Shown here in pieces: positions 28,852 to 38,616 of a stretch of 64,000 nt of DNA (its first letter is position 1; each line of letters opens with the position of its first letter). The notes under the pieces were generated by a model that made no database searches, was not told where the DNA came from, and was given only the letters and a program-made list of their open reading frames with translations. The translations under genes and the position numbers were made by a program. Source of the stretch: Allobosea sp. WAO (GTDB lineage: Bacteria > Pseudomonadota > Alphaproteobacteria > Rhizobiales > Beijerinckiaceae); the NCBI RefSeq assembly GCF_001509835.1, contig NZ_JXTJ01000003.1, forward strand, positions 62,001 to 126,000. The letters run 5' to 3'.

Positions 28852-30029
28852 AATCCCCGCGCCCGCGCCGCTGCGCCGATGAAGCCGCGCGTCGTTGCGA
28901 ACAGGTTCGGCTCCTCCAGCAGGAAGGCGTCGTGGCCCTTGTCGCTCTCGAGCTCGACGAAGGAGACCGAGGCACCGGCCGCGTTCAGCGCATGCACGAT
29001 GGCGCGCGAATCGCTGGTCGGGAACAGCCAGTCGGAGGTGAAGGACGCCACGCAGAAGCGGGTCTTGGTGCCGGCGAAGGCCTTGGCCAGCACGCCGTCA
29101 TGGTCGGCGGCAAGGTCGAAATAGTCCATCGCGCGCGTGACATAGAGATAGGAATTGGCGTCGAAGCGCTCGACGAAGCTGACGCCCTGATGGCGGAGGT
29201 AACTTTCAACCTGGAAATCCGCATCGAAGGTGAAGGTCGGGGCGCTGCGCTCCTGCAGCCTGCGGCCGAACTTGCGATGCAAAGCGGGTTCCGAGAGATA
29301 GGTGATGTGCGCGCCCATCCGCGCCACCGACAGGCCCTTGGCCGGGCGTGTGTTCTCTTCGAGATAGCGCCCGCCGCGCCAGTCGGGATCGGCCATCACC
29401 GCCTGGCGGCCGACCTCGTGGAAGGCGATGTTCTGGGCCGAGTGCTTGGCGGCGGTCGCCAGCGGCAGCGCCGAGAACACCCGCTGCGGATAGCTCGCCG
29501 CCCATTGCAGCACCTGCATGCCGCCCATCGATCCGCCGACGACGCTGAACAGGCTGTCGATGCCGAGCGAGTCGAGGAGATGCGCCTGCGCCCGCACCAT
29601 GTCGCGGATCGTCACCATCGGGAAGGAGAGGCCCCAGGGCTTGCCGGTCTCCGGATTGGTCGAGGCCGGTCCGGTCGTGCCCATGCAGCCGCCGAGCACA
29701 TTGGCGCAGATCACGAAGAAGCGGTCGGTGTCGACCGGCTTGCCGGGCCCGACCATCGCCGTCCACCAGCCGCCCTTGCCGGTGATTGGGTTGCGGCTGG
29801 CGACATGCTGGTCGCCGGTCAGCGCATGGCAGATCAGGACGGCGTTCGACCGAGACGCGTTCAACGAACCATAGGTCTGGTAGCCGATCTGCCAATGCTC
29901 GAGCACGGCGCCGGAATCGAGCTGGAGCGCCCGTTCGGGGCCGAATTGCGCGAGCAGGCTCGATGGCCGGTTGGCTTCGGTCAGCGCGTCGGCCAGGGCC
30001 TGGTCTTCCTGGGTCGTCCGATTTGGCAT
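28848..30029 (-). CDS. metX: Homoserine O-acyltransferase MetX
   Basis: The 393-residue alpha/beta hydrolase-fold enzyme acylates homoserine (acetyl or succinyl donor) as the first step of methionine synthesis. The nucleophile Ser lies in [13 protein letters not shown], the Asp in [13 protein letters not shown], and the His in [25 protein letters not shown] and [14 protein letters not shown] are typical family blocks. It is the first gene of the metX-metW pair. I looked at the leader for a SAM-II riboswitch, frequent before metX/metA in this class, and did not find its core. A TTGACA at minus-strand 30103-30098 is a possible -35 element. Confidence 0.95.
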   Translation of the reverse strand: MPNRTTQEDQALADALTEANRPSSLLAQFGPERALQLDSGAVLEHWQIGYQTYGSLNASRSNAVLICHALTGDQHVASRNPITGKGGWWTAMVGPGKPVDTDRFFVICANVLGGCMGTTGPASTNPETGKPWGLSFPMVTIRDMVRAQAHLLDSLGIDSLFSVVGGSMGGMQVLQWAASYPQRVFSALPLATAAKHSAQNIAFHEVGRQAVMADPDWRGGRYLEENTRPAKGLSVARMGAHITYLSEPALHRKFGRRLQERSAPTFTFDADFQVESYLRHQGVSFVERFDANSYLYVTRAMDYFDLAADHDGVLAKAFAGTKTRFCVASFTSDWLFPTSDSRAIVHALNAAGASVSFVELESDKGHDAFLLEEPNLFATTRGFIGAAARARGL

Positions 30030-30165
30030 TCCGATTTTTCTTGTCGCCCGGCCTGTTCGAAATAGCGGACATAACCGATGGCGCGCCGCTCGTGCCCTGT
30101 CAACGCGCGGATGTGCGCGGACGGCTTTGCCAAGGCGGGCCGGCGCGGATAAGAGACCAGAGAAA

Positions 30166-30276
30166 CCTCAGCCTTCACCCTGAGGAGCGATCCCCAGGGA
30201 TCGCGTCTCGAAGCATGTTCCAGCGCCATCTGGACCATCCTTGGAGACGCCGCTGCGCGGCTCCTCGGGGCGAGGG
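30166..30276. repeat. Dispersed palindromic element (CTGAGGAGC family)
   Basis: The segment begins with CCTCAGCCTTCACCCTGAGG, carries an inner GCGTCTCGAAG-type arm near 30199, and ends with a GGCTCCTCGGGGCGAGG arm. It matches the elements at 45219-45329 and 48986-49096 in order and wording, though its arms have drifted. It lies between divergent metX and chorismate mutase genes. Confidence 0.75.
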
Positions 30277-30312
30277 CTTGAGGCCGTTCCTTCTGGAGGT
30301 TGGTCGAACCCC

Positions 30313-31149
30313 ATGGCCGAAGCCGCTCCGACGACCCTTGCCGATCTGCGCAGCGAGATCGATCGTATCGATGCTGCCATGCACGGCCTCCTGATGGAGC
30401 GCTCCTCGATCATCGAGACGCTGATCGCCATCAAGAAGACGCAGGTTTCGGGTTCCGCCTTCCGCCCCGGCCGCGAGGCCGATATGATGAAGCGCCTGGC
30501 GCTGCGCCATCAGGGCCTGCTGCCGCTCGACACGGTCGAGAGCATCTGGCGCATCATCATCGCGACCTTCACCTTCGTGCAGGCGAATTATTCGGTCCAT
30601 GCCGACATCTCTGGTGGCGATGCGGCGATGCGCGACAGCGCCCGCTTCCATTTCGGCTTCACCGTGCCTTACGTCACGCATGAAGACGCGCGCGCCGTGA
30701 TCAAGGCGGTCGCGGAATCGACCGGCGACCTCGGCATCTTCCGCATGGATCTCGGCGCCAGCGCCGGCGTCTGGTGGCGTGATCTGATCGGCGAGGACAA
30801 GCCGAAGATCATCGCCCGCCTGCCCTTCATCGAGCGGCCGGACCATCCGGCGGGAACCCCGGTCTACTGCATCGCCAAGCCGCTGGCGGACGCCGCCATG
30901 CGCGAGATCGTGCTCTATGCCGCCCGCGTCGAGCGCTGGTCGGAGACGCTGCGCGCCGGCCTTGCCCAGCATCTCGCCGAGGTTTCGGCCAGTGCCGCTG
31001 ACGGCTCGCATCTCGGCCTGCTGGTAGCCGCTTCCGGAGAGACCTCGCCGGAGGCGATCCGGAGCGCGCTCGTGCCGGCCGGCCTCAGCGAGTTCGCCGA
31101 GATCGGCAGTCACGCCGCCCGCTTCGCCTTCAAATCCACCCGCTCCTGA
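30313..31149 (+). CDS. Chorismate mutase with uncharacterised C-terminal domain
   Basis: Of about 278 residues, the first 90 form an AroQ-type helical chorismate mutase. LADLRSEIDRIDAAMHGLLMER, then IKKTQ and FRPGREADMMKRL, supply the helices and catalytic Arg/Lys. The mutase converts chorismate to prephenate. The remaining 180 residues do not show prephenate dehydratase motifs and I do not recognise the fold; this long form is common in Rhizobiales. It leads hisC and prephenate dehydrogenase, so it feeds tyrosine/phenylalanine synthesis. The ATG at 30313 is chosen because sequence before it lies in the repeat; its GGAGG is rather far upstream (13 bases). Confidence 0.88.
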   Translation: MAEAAPTTLADLRSEIDRIDAAMHGLLMERSSIIETLIAIKKTQVSGSAFRPGREADMMKRLALRHQGLLPLDTVESIWRIIIATFTFVQANYSVHADISGGDAAMRDSARFHFGFTVPYVTHEDARAVIKAVAESTGDLGIFRMDLGASAGVWWRDLIGEDKPKIIARLPFIERPDHPAGTPVYCIAKPLADAAMREIVLYAARVERWSETLRAGLAQHLAEVSASAADGSHLGLLVAASGETSPEAIRSALVPAGLSEFAEIGSHAARFAFKSTRS

Positions 31150-31177
31150 AATGAACCCTCATCGCTGAACCCTCTTC

Positions 31178-31274
31178 GTCATCCCGGACAAGCCGCAAAG
31201 CGGCGCCGATCCGGGATCCATGCCCAGAACGTTCCGGCATGGATTCCGGTCTCCCTCCGGTCGCCCGGGATGAC
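31178..31274. repeat. 97-bp element with GTCATCCCGG/CCGGGATGAC outer arms
   Basis: Perfect 10-bp arms at 31178-31187 and 31265-31274 flank an inner ATCCATGCC/GGCATGGAT pair. The inner pair recalls the inverted repeat at 4705-4743, and the right end (CGGTCGCCCGGGATGAC) recurs at about 57822-57838. It fills the gap between chorismate mutase and hisC. Confidence 0.75.
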
Positions 31275-31316
31275 TTCGGTGGTTCGTACTAACGCCTGAA
31301 ACCGAAAGCCCATGCC

Positions 31317-32423
31317 ATGACCTCGCTTTCCCGTCCCGTTCCGCGCCCCGGCGTCCTCGACATCGAGGCCTATGTTCCCGGCAAGTCCTCGGCCCCGGCG
31401 GGCGTCAAGCTGCACAAGCTCTCCTCCAACGAAACCCCGCTCGGAGCGAGCCCGAAGGCGGTCGCCGCCTATGGCGCGCTCGCCGGCAAGCTCGAGCTCT
31501 ATCCCGACGGCTCGGCGACGAAGCTGCGCGAGGCGATCGCCGGCCGTTACGGGCTCGATGCCGGCCGCATCGTCTGCGGCACCGGCTCGGACGAGCTCCT
31601 GCAGCTGATCACCAAGGTCTATCTCGGCGAAGGCGACGAGGGCATCTTCACCGAGCACGGCTTTCTCGTTTACAAGATCGCCATCCTCGCTGCGGGCGGC
31701 ACGCCGGTCGTCGTGCCCGAGAAGGATCTGAAGACGGATGTCGACGCGATCCTGAAGGCGGTGACGCCGAAGACGAAGATCGTCTTCCTCGCCAACCCCA
31801 ATAATCCGACCGGCACCTATCTGCCCTTCGACGAGGTCAAGCGCCTGCATGCCGGCCTGCCGCGGCATGTGCTGCTGGTGTTGGATGCGGCCTATGCCGA
31901 ATATGTCCGCCGCAACGACTACGCCTCCGGCCTCGAACTGGTCGCCGAGAGCGAGAACGTCGTGATGACGCGCACCTTCTCGAAGATCTATGGCCTCGCC
32001 AATCTACGTCTCGGCTGGCTCTACGGGCCGGCCGAGGTCGTCGACGCGCTCAACCGCACCCGCGGCCCGTTCAACGTCAACGGCGCGGCCATCGAGGCCG
32101 GCACCGCCGCGATCGCCGACGATGCCCACATCGCCTCGGCGATCGAGCACAACGACAAATGGCTGGCCTGGACCACGGCCGAGCTCGAGAAGCTCGGCCT
32201 TACCGTGACGCCCTCGGTCGCCAATTTCATCCTGATCCACTTCCCGGCTGCCGCCGGCAGGACGGCGAAGGAGGCCGACGCCTTCCTGACCCAGCGTGGC
32301 CTGATCCTGCGTTCGGTCGCCTCCTATGGCCTGCCCGATGCGCTGCGCATGACCATCGGCGGCGAGGAGGCGAACCGCCTCGTTGTCTCGGCCCTGACCG
32401 AGTTCCTGGGCAAGGCCGCGTGA
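31317..32423 (+). CDS. hisC: Histidinol-phosphate/aromatic aminotransferase HisC
   Basis: The 368-residue fold-type I PLP enzyme carries the cofactor Lys in [17 protein letters not shown] (about residue 223). Other marks are LSSNETPLG near the N-terminus and ANPNNPTGT for PLP/carboxylate contacts. HisC makes L-histidinol phosphate, and many alphaproteobacterial copies also transaminate prephenate or phenylpyruvate. Its position between chorismate mutase and prephenate dehydrogenase argues for an aromatic role here, possibly both. The stop overlaps the next gene's start (GTGA). Confidence 0.93.
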   Translation: MTSLSRPVPRPGVLDIEAYVPGKSSAPAGVKLHKLSSNETPLGASPKAVAAYGALAGKLELYPDGSATKLREAIAGRYGLDAGRIVCGTGSDELLQLITKVYLGEGDEGIFTEHGFLVYKIAILAAGGTPVVVPEKDLKTDVDAILKAVTPKTKIVFLANPNNPTGTYLPFDEVKRLHAGLPRHVLLVLDAAYAEYVRRNDYASGLELVAESENVVMTRTFSKIYGLANLRLGWLYGPAEVVDALNRTRGPFNVNGAAIEAGTAAIADDAHIASAIEHNDKWLAWTTAELEKLGLTVTPSVANFILIHFPAAAGRTAKEADAFLTQRGLILRSVASYGLPDALRMTIGGEEANRLVVSALTEFLGKAA

Positions 32424-33364
32424 GCGCGGCCGAAACCTTCGCGCCGCGCCGCGACGAGCCGCTCTTCGGGCGGCTCGCCATCATCGGCATCGGCCTGATC
32501 GGCTCCTCGATCGCGCATGCGGCCAAGGAATTGAACCTCGCCGGCCATATCGTGCTGAGCGACCGCGACGCCGATGTCCGGCGCCGCGCTCGCGAACTCG
32601 ATCTCGGCCACGAGGTGGCGGAGAGCGCGGTTGATGCCGCACGTGGCGCCGATCATGTCGTGCTCTGCGTGCCGGTCGGCGCCTGCGGCGCGGTGGCGGC
32701 GCAGATCGCCGGCGTTCTGAAGCCCGGCGCGATCCTTTCGGATGTCGGCTCGGTCAAGCATGCGGTGGTTGAGGCGGTCAGCCCGCATCTGCCCGAGGGC
32801 GTGCATTTCGTCCCGGCCCATCCGGTTGCCGGCACCGAGAATTCCGGCCCCGATGCCGGCTTCCCCAGCCTCTTCCTCAACCGCTGGTGCATCCTGACGC
32901 CGCCGCCCGGCACCGATGAGGCAGCGATCGCCCGCACCCGTCAGTTCTGGGAAGGCATGGCGGCGATCGTCGAGGTGATGGGCTCGCAGCACCATGACCT
33001 TGTCCTCGCCATCACCAGCCATCTGCCGCACCTGATCGCCTACAACATCGTCGGCACCGCCGAGGATCTGGCGGCGGTGACGCAGTCGGAGGTAATCAAG
33101 TTCTCGGCCGGCGGCTTCCGCGACTTCACGCGTATTGCCGCCTCCGATCCGACCATGTGGCGCGACGTCTTCCTCGCCAACAAGGAGGCGGTGCTGGAGA
33201 TGCTCGGCCGCTTCAACGAGGACCTCGCGCTGCTCACCCGCGCCATCCGCTATGGCGACGGCGATACGCTGCACAAGCACTTCACCCGCACGAGAGCCAT
33301 CCGCCGCGGCATCGTCGCGCTCGGCCAGGAGAAGGCCGAGACGGAGAAGCTCAAGAAGGGCTGA
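32420..33364 (+). CDS. Prephenate/arogenate dehydrogenase
   Basis: The 314-residue enzyme oxidatively decarboxylates prephenate or arogenate toward tyrosine. The NAD(P) motif is [19 protein letters not shown] near residues 19-37. The C-terminal helical domain carries the catalytic His in [15 protein letters not shown] and the substrate-site His in [14 protein letters not shown]. The GTG start at 32420 overlaps the hisC stop, so the two are translationally coupled. Longer in-frame starts would lie inside hisC. It would be called TyrC or TyrA; which substrate is preferred cannot be told. Confidence 0.93.
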   Translation: MSAAETFAPRRDEPLFGRLAIIGIGLIGSSIAHAAKELNLAGHIVLSDRDADVRRRARELDLGHEVAESAVDAARGADHVVLCVPVGACGAVAAQIAGVLKPGAILSDVGSVKHAVVEAVSPHLPEGVHFVPAHPVAGTENSGPDAGFPSLFLNRWCILTPPPGTDEAAIARTRQFWEGMAAIVEVMGSQHHDLVLAITSHLPHLIAYNIVGTAEDLAAVTQSEVIKFSAGGFRDFTRIAASDPTMWRDVFLANKEAVLEMLGRFNEDLALLTRAIRYGDGDTLHKHFTRTRAIRRGIVALGQEKAETEKLKKG

Positions 33365-33439
33365 AGGTACGGCGCTCCCGCGGTTCCGGGAATTTCGCCC
33401 TCAAGGCTGAATCCCTGTGCCTTGTGGCGCTTGTCCGCC

Positions 33440-33468
33440 TTGTCAAAAGGGGGGCGGGCTGGTACAGC
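33440..33468 (+). promoter_or_regulatory. Possible sigma-70 promoter of tRNA-Thr
   Basis: TTGTCA (33440-33445) and TACAGC (33463-33468) are spaced by 17 bases and end 10 bp before the mature tRNA start. This fits a housekeeping promoter for the tRNA. The -10 is a poor match, so the call is tentative. Confidence 0.4.
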
Positions 33469-33478
33469 CCCACCCGTC

Positions 33479-33554
33479 GCCGCAATAGCTCAGCTGGTAG
33501 AGCACCTCATTCGTAATGAGGGGGTCGGGGGTTCGAATCCCTCTTGCGGCACCA
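33479..33554 (+). tRNA. tRNA-Thr (anticodon CGU)
   Basis: The 76-base cloverleaf has a GCCGCAA/TTGCGGC acceptor stem (33479-33485 and 33544-33550) and a D-arm with AGCTCAGCTGGTAGAGC. The anticodon loop TTCGTAA closes on a CCTCA/TGAGG stem, the T-arm contains GGTTCGAATCC, and the CCA is encoded (33552-33554). Anticodon CGT reads ACG threonine codons. It is a possible integration target, but nothing mobile follows. Confidence 0.97.
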
Positions 33555-33758
33555 TCCAACCCTTTCAGGTTGTTGATCTCCCTGCTTCGTCGACCTTGCT
33601 GGGCCGATTCGTTCGTCGGTAGGCCGGCGTTTGCCGCCCTGGAAGGGCACGTCGCCTTTTTCCAAGCCCCTTCGGATAAGCTATACTTGGCCCGAGCAGC
33701 CTTCATCGCCACAAGGCGGGGAAGGGGTGCTCGATTGTCTCCCAAAGGGGAGGACGCC

Positions 33759-33974
33759 ATGGGACGCAAGTTCATCGATTGCCGTGCATTCCCGAGCGAG
33801 ATGAAGTGCTCGATCGCGATCAGCGCCGATTCTGAAACGGAGTTGCTGGAGGCTGCCGTCCAGCATGCCATCGCCGTGCATGGCCACAAGGACAGCCCGG
33901 AACTGAGGGGGCAGCTCAGGGGCATCATCAAGGATGGCATGCCGCCTGCGACGATGCCGGGGCGCGCCGCCTGA
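33759..33974 (+). CDS. DUF1059 family small protein
   Basis: The 71-residue product starts MGRKFIDCRAFPSEMKCS and continues SADSETELLEAAVQHAIAVHGHKD. This is the DUF1059 pattern, with two Cys and a His-Gly-His patch. These small soluble proteins have no known function. GGGGAGG 5-6 bases before the ATG makes the start clear; the frame is open further upstream but overlaps the tRNA. It stands alone between tRNA-Thr and the next hypothetical gene. Confidence 0.8.
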   Translation: MGRKFIDCRAFPSEMKCSIAISADSETELLEAAVQHAIAVHGHKDSPELRGQLRGIIKDGMPPATMPGRAA

Positions 33975-34181
33975 GTCCGGAGCCCTGAGAGCCTTCGCCC
34001 TCCGGGCCTCCAAACATAACTCGCTCCACGCTATCGCCGCGCCGGGCGCCGTCGTCCGGTGAACGCGCGCTTGTGCCTAGGATCGCAGGTGCCGGGGAAA
34101 CCCGCGCGCCTGCGTCGCGGTTGCCAGGGCGCGTGAGCCGCCGAATACTGTGCCTCCCGGCCAAGCATGGAGGCGCACGCG

Positions 34182-34706
34182 ATGACGCTGTCGATCAAGA
34201 CCGAGAATTCCCTGCTCAAACAGGACGAGATCGCCTTCGTCGCAGGGACGCATTACCCGGCCATCGTCGATGCCGACGACAAGGCGCTGGCCGAGATGCG
34301 CAAACGAATCCGCGACCTGCAGGAGAAGGAGCGCACCTTCGTCCGGCAGATGCGCCGTAGCATCCGCGGCAAGGCCGATGCGCGTGGCGCGAGCTTTCCA
34401 GGTGAGGTGGAGCGTCCGTCCCGCCGCAAGCAGGTCTGGGCGCAGGCCGCCAAGCGGCTCAACCGCGAGACGGCGCGCCGCCGGGCGATCGCCGCCCATG
34501 AGGAGATGAAGGAGGCTGCCCGCAGGGCGCTGGCGCTCAAGGCCGGCAGCAAGGCCAAGGCCCGGCCGGCCGACAAGACCGCGGGCGACGGCATGATCGC
34601 GATCGAGAGCCGCAAGCGTCGCTTCAGCGTCAACCGGGCCAAGGTCGGCAGCGTCTCGCAGGCCGGCAAGCGCGCTCAGGCCAGGCGGGACGCAAAGGGC
34701 GCGTAG
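34182..34706 (+). CDS. Basic hypothetical protein
   Basis: The product of about 174 residues is strongly basic, with repeated Lys/Arg/Ala. A probable helical segment (DDKALAEMRKRIRDLQEKER) is followed by a Lys-Ala-rich tail (ALKAGSKAKARPADKT, SRKRRFSVNRAKVGS). No signal peptide or membrane segment is present. It could bind nucleic acid, judging only by charge. The ATG at 34182 has GGAGG 8 bases upstream; an ATG at 34167 is in frame but would contain that site. It has no operon partner. Confidence 0.72.
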   Translation: MTLSIKTENSLLKQDEIAFVAGTHYPAIVDADDKALAEMRKRIRDLQEKERTFVRQMRRSIRGKADARGASFPGEVERPSRRKQVWAQAAKRLNRETARRRAIAAHEEMKEAARRALALKAGSKAKARPADKTAGDGMIAIESRKRRFSVNRAKVGSVSQAGKRAQARRDAKGA

Positions 34707-34756
34707 GCGCCATCAGGGCAGGGCGGCGCCGCGTTCGACTGGCGCCGCTCAGTTTC

Positions 34757-35314
34757 TCACTGCGCCGCGCTGACGGCCGCCGCGACGGCAAAGCCGCAGA
34801 CGATCATTGCCGCCATCCTGTAGGAATGCCGCCGCAGCCTTGCCGGCAGGCTTGCGCCGAGCAGCGTCCAGCCGAAGCCGGCGGCAATCGAGAGCGCGAC
34901 GAAGGCCAGCAGTCCGAGCGCCGGCTGCCCCGGCAGCAGGGCCGGGATCGAGAGCGTCCCGACAAGCATGGCCTTCGGGTTGAGGAGGGTGGTGACGAGT
35001 ACTCGGGCAAAGGCGCCGGAGCGCGCGGGCAGGTCGGGAACGACCGGCAGCGACCAGAGCTTGCGGGCGGAGAGCAGCAGCCAGCAGGCAGCAATCGCCT
35101 TCATCGCCGGCAGTGCCTGGGGCACATCCTTGAGCAGGTTCGCGACCGAGAGAAAAAGGCCAATGGCGAGCGCATAGCCCAGCGCTTCAGCCAGCGGCAG
35201 CAGCCTGGCCTGCCGCAGGCCCATTGCAGCGCCGGACGCGGCCAAAATCGTGTTGGTCGGACCCGGCGTTAGCAGGATCGCAGCGGATGTCAGCAGGAAG
35301 GTCGCGATCTGCAA
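34757..35314 (-). CDS. LysE/RhtB family exporter
   Basis: The 185-residue membrane protein has about five to six hydrophobic helices. The LLTPGPTNTILAASGAAMG loop near residues 15-33 and TTLLNPKAMLVGTLSI in the middle mark the LysE superfamily. It is slightly shorter than the usual 200-210 residues. Likely role: export of an amino acid or similar small metabolite; substrate unknown. It is the second exporter of this family in the window (the other at 10753-11385) and lies beside the RND pump genes without sharing an obvious promoter. Confidence 0.86.
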   Translation of the reverse strand: MQIATFLLTSAAILLTPGPTNTILAASGAAMGLRQARLLPLAEALGYALAIGLFLSVANLLKDVPQALPAMKAIAACWLLLSARKLWSLPVVPDLPARSGAFARVLVTTLLNPKAMLVGTLSIPALLPGQPALGLLAFVALSIAAGFGWTLLGASLPARLRRHSYRMAAMIVCGFAVAAAVSAAQ

Positions 35315-35455
35315 GGGGCGCCTCGGGGTAGCGGTCGCAATCTGCTACCCCGAGGCCGCCGCCGGCACATTGACTTGCCGCAAGGCGGCTTGGCTTCCCT
35401 TCGGAAATCACCGCGAGGACCCGGCCGTCGGTATGTGGGCGGCCGGGCCAGTCGT

Positions 35456-38400
35456 TCAGTCCTTGGCCGCCATCGCGACTTGCGCCGGTTCCGGCTTCGG
35501 CTTCTGCTCGGGCTTCGGCTCCTTGGAAGCGAACAGCTTCATGACGACGACGAAGAAGGCCGGCACGAAGAAGATCGCGAGCACGGTCGCCGAGATCATG
35601 CCGCCGAGCACGCCGGTGCCGATCGCGTTCTGGCTCGCCGCGCTGGCGCCGGACGCGATCGCCAGCGGGACGACGCCGAGCGTGAAGGCGAGCGAGGTCA
35701 TCAGGATCGGCCGGAAGCGCAGATGCGCCGCCTCGACCGTGGCTTCGAGCAGCGGCTTGCCTTCAGCGTGCAGGTCCTTGGCGAACTCGATGATCAGGAT
35801 CGCGTTCTTGGCCGACAGCCCGATGATCGCGATCAGCCCGACGAGGAAGTAGACGTCGTTGGGCATGCCGCGCAGCGTCACCGCCGCGACCGAGCCGATC
35901 ACGCCGAGTGGCACGACCAGCATCACCGAAAGCGGGATCGACCAGCTCTCATACAGCGCCGCCAGCAGCAGGAAGACCAGGAGGATGCTGAGCCCGATCA
36001 GCAGTGGCGCCTGAGAGCCCGACTGGATCTCCTGCAGCGACTGCCCGCTCCACTCGTAGCCGAAGCCGGGCGGGAGCTCGCGCGCCAGCCGTTCCATTTC
36101 GGCGATGGCGGCGCCCGAGGAATAGCCCGGGGCAGCCTGGCCACTGATGCGCACGGCCGGATAGCCGTTATAGCCGACCACCTGCGAAGGGCCCTTCGAC
36201 CATTCGATGGTGGCGAAGGACGAGAACGGCACCATGCCGCCATGGGCGTTGCGGACGTTCAGCCGCAGCAGGTCCGCGGTCTGCATGCGCTGGCTCTCAT
36301 CGGCCTGGACCGTCACCCGCTGCATGCGGCCGGCATTGGGGAAGTCGTTGACATAGGACGAGCCGAGATTTGCCGAGATCGTCGCGTTGATGTCGGCGAA
36401 GGCGACGCCGAAGGTGTTCGCCTTCTCGCGGTCGATGACCAGGATGACCTGGGCAGCGTCGGCGAGCCCTTCGACGCGCAGACCGGCCAGAACCGAGCTC
36501 TGTGCGGCAGCCGCGAGGAGTTGCGTGCGTGCCGCCGCGAGTGCCTCCTGGCCCATGCCCGCCCGGTCCTGCAGGCGGAAGGTGAAGCCGCTGGAGTTGC
36601 CCAGGCCCTGGATCGGCGGCGGCGACAAGGCGAAGGTCTGCGCATCCTTGATCTGGAACATCTTGCCGTTCAACCGGGCCGAGATCGCGTCGGCGGAATC
36701 ATTCGCCCCACGTACGCTCCAGTCCTTCAGCGTGATGAAGGCGAGCGCCGCGTTCTCACCGGCGCCGCCGAAGCTGTAGCCGGAGATGCCGACCATGCGG
36801 TCGACCGCCGGCTCGGCGAGCGCGATCTTCTCGATCTGCTTGAGCACGTCGAGCGTGCGGTTGGCGCTGGCTTCGGGCGGGGCTTGGATGTCGACGATCA
36901 GGTAGCCCTGGTCCTCGTTCGGCAGGAAGGCCGAGGGCAGGCGCATGAAGCTCCAGCCGAGGCCGACGAGCAGCGCCAGATAGACCACCATGTAGCGGCC
37001 GGGCCGATGTGTGATCTTGCCGACGATGCCGCCATAGCCGCGCGACAGCTTGTCGAAATTGCGGTTGAACCAGCCGAAGAAGCCCTTCTTCTCCTCGTGA
37101 TGGCCTTTCGCGATCGGCTTCAGGAAGGTGGCGCAGAGCGCCGGCGTCAGCGTCAGCGCGAGGAAGCCGGAGAACAGGATCGAAACGACCATGGTCAGGC
37201 TGAACTGCTGGTAGATGATGCCGACCGCGCCGGGGAAGAACGCCATCGGCACGAACACCGCCGTCAGCACCAGGGTGATGCCGATGATCGCGCCGGTGAT
37301 CTGCGTCATCGCCTTGCGGGTGGCTTCCTTCGGCGAAAGCCCTTCCTCGGCCATGATGCGCTCGACGTTCTCGACCACGACGATGGCGTCGTCGACCAGG
37401 ATGCCGATCGCCAGCACCATCGCGAACATGGTCAGGACGTTGATCGAGAAACCGGCCGCGAACATGATGGCGCAGGTGCCGAGCAGCGCGACGGGAACGA
37501 CCAGCGTCGGAATTACCGTGTAGCGGAAGTTCTGCAGGAACAGGAACATCACCACGAAGACCAGCGCCATCGCCTCGAGCAGGGTGTGGATCACCTTCTC
37601 GATCGAAACCTCGACGAAGGGCGAGGTGTCGTAGGGAATGTCGTGTTTCAGGCCGGCCGGGAAGAAGCGCGCGAGCTCATCCATCTTGGCCCGAACCGCC
37701 TGCGATGTCGCGAGCGCATTGCCGGTCGGCGAGAGCTGGACGCCGATCGCGGCGCTCGGCTGGCCGTTCAGGCGGGTCGAGAAGTTGTAGGATTCACCGC
37801 CGACCTCGATCCGGGCGACATCGCGCAGGCGGACGGAGGAGCCATCGGTGTTGGCGCGCAGCACGATCGCGCCGAACTGCTCGGGCGAGGTCAGCTGCCC
37901 CTTGACCAGCACGGTCGCGGAGAGCTGCTGGTTGATCGGATTCGGCTGGGCGCCGATGCGGCCGGCTGCGACCTGCGCGTTCTGGGCTCGCACGGAGGCG
38001 ATGACGTCGGCCGTGGTCAGGCCGAGACCGAGCATCTTCTCCGGGTCCATCCAGATGCGCATCGAGCGCTGGGTGGCGAAGAGCTGGGCGCTGCCGACAC
38101 CCGCGACACGGCGGATCTCGCCCAGCACGTTGCGGCTGAGATAATCGCCGAGGCCGACCGCATCGACCTTGCCGTCGGCCGAGGTCAGCGTCACCAGCAT
38201 CAGGAAGCCGGTACCGGCGGGCTCGACGCGCATGCCCTGCTGCACCACGGTCTGCGGCAGGCGCGGCTCGACGCGGCTGATCCGGTTCTGGACCTCGACC
38301 TGTGCCTCGCCGATCTTCGTGCCGGGCGCGAAGGTGACGGTCAGGTTGATCCGGCCGTTCGCCTCCGAGGTCGACTCGAAATAGAGCAGGCCGGGAACGC

Positions 38401-38611
38401 CGTTGAGCTCCTCTTCCACCGGGCGCGTGACGCTCTGGTAGATGTCTTCCGGCGAGGCGCCGGGATAGTTCGTGCTGATCGTGATCTGCGGCGGTGCGAC
38501 ATTCGGATACTGCGCGATCGGCAGCATCGGAATGGTGATGACGCCGGCGAGCATGATGAAGATCGCGACGACCCAGGCGAAGATCGGGCGGTCGATGAAG
38601 AAACTCGGCAT
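35456..38611 (-). CDS. RND multidrug efflux permease (AcrB/MexB type)
   Basis: The 1051-residue inner-membrane pump belongs to the HAE1 RND family. Its 12 membrane helices include the N-terminal MPSFFIDRPIFAWVVAIFIM and two large periplasmic loops. The proton-relay acidic pair lies in GILVDDAIVVVENVERI. The C-terminus is Pro/Lys/Glu-rich (EPKPEQKPKPEPAQ). It works as a trimer with the membrane fusion protein encoded 5 bp upstream and an outer-membrane channel not encoded here, exporting hydrophobic toxicants by proton exchange. The start at 38611 is the family's usual MPSFFIDRP. It is likely controlled by the TetR gene beyond the adaptor. Confidence 0.95.
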   Translation of the reverse strand: MPSFFIDRPIFAWVVAIFIMLAGVITIPMLPIAQYPNVAPPQITISTNYPGASPEDIYQSVTRPVEEELNGVPGLLYFESTSEANGRINLTVTFAPGTKIGEAQVEVQNRISRVEPRLPQTVVQQGMRVEPAGTGFLMLVTLTSADGKVDAVGLGDYLSRNVLGEIRRVAGVGSAQLFATQRSMRIWMDPEKMLGLGLTTADVIASVRAQNAQVAAGRIGAQPNPINQQLSATVLVKGQLTSPEQFGAIVLRANTDGSSVRLRDVARIEVGGESYNFSTRLNGQPSAAIGVQLSPTGNALATSQAVRAKMDELARFFPAGLKHDIPYDTSPFVEVSIEKVIHTLLEAMALVFVVMFLFLQNFRYTVIPTLVVPVALLGTCAIMFAAGFSINVLTMFAMVLAIGILVDDAIVVVENVERIMAEEGLSPKEATRKAMTQITGAIIGITLVLTAVFVPMAFFPGAVGIIYQQFSLTMVVSILFSGFLALTLTPALCATFLKPIAKGHHEEKKGFFGWFNRNFDKLSRGYGGIVGKITHRPGRYMVVYLALLVGLGWSFMRLPSAFLPNEDQGYLIVDIQAPPEASANRTLDVLKQIEKIALAEPAVDRMVGISGYSFGGAGENAALAFITLKDWSVRGANDSADAISARLNGKMFQIKDAQTFALSPPPIQGLGNSSGFTFRLQDRAGMGQEALAAARTQLLAAAAQSSVLAGLRVEGLADAAQVILVIDREKANTFGVAFADINATISANLGSSYVNDFPNAGRMQRVTVQADESQRMQTADLLRLNVRNAHGGMVPFSSFATIEWSKGPSQVVGYNGYPAVRISGQAAPGYSSGAAIAEMERLARELPPGFGYEWSGQSLQEIQSGSQAPLLIGLSILLVFLLLAALYESWSIPLSVMLVVPLGVIGSVAAVTLRGMPNDVYFLVGLIAIIGLSAKNAILIIEFAKDLHAEGKPLLEATVEAAHLRFRPILMTSLAFTLGVVPLAIASGASAASQNAIGTGVLGGMISATVLAIFFVPAFFVVVMKLFASKEPKPEQKPKPEPAQVAMAAKD

Positions 38612-38616
38612 GATGC

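Noticed and set aside
30030..30165. SAM-II riboswitch upstream of metX
   Set aside because: I read the leader on the minus strand and did not see the conserved pseudoknot core of that RNA. Only a TTGACA-like box is present.
33479..33974. tRNA-Thr as integration site of a genomic island
   Set aside because: No integrase, no repeated tRNA 3' end and no composition shift follow. The neighbours are small chromosomal-type genes.
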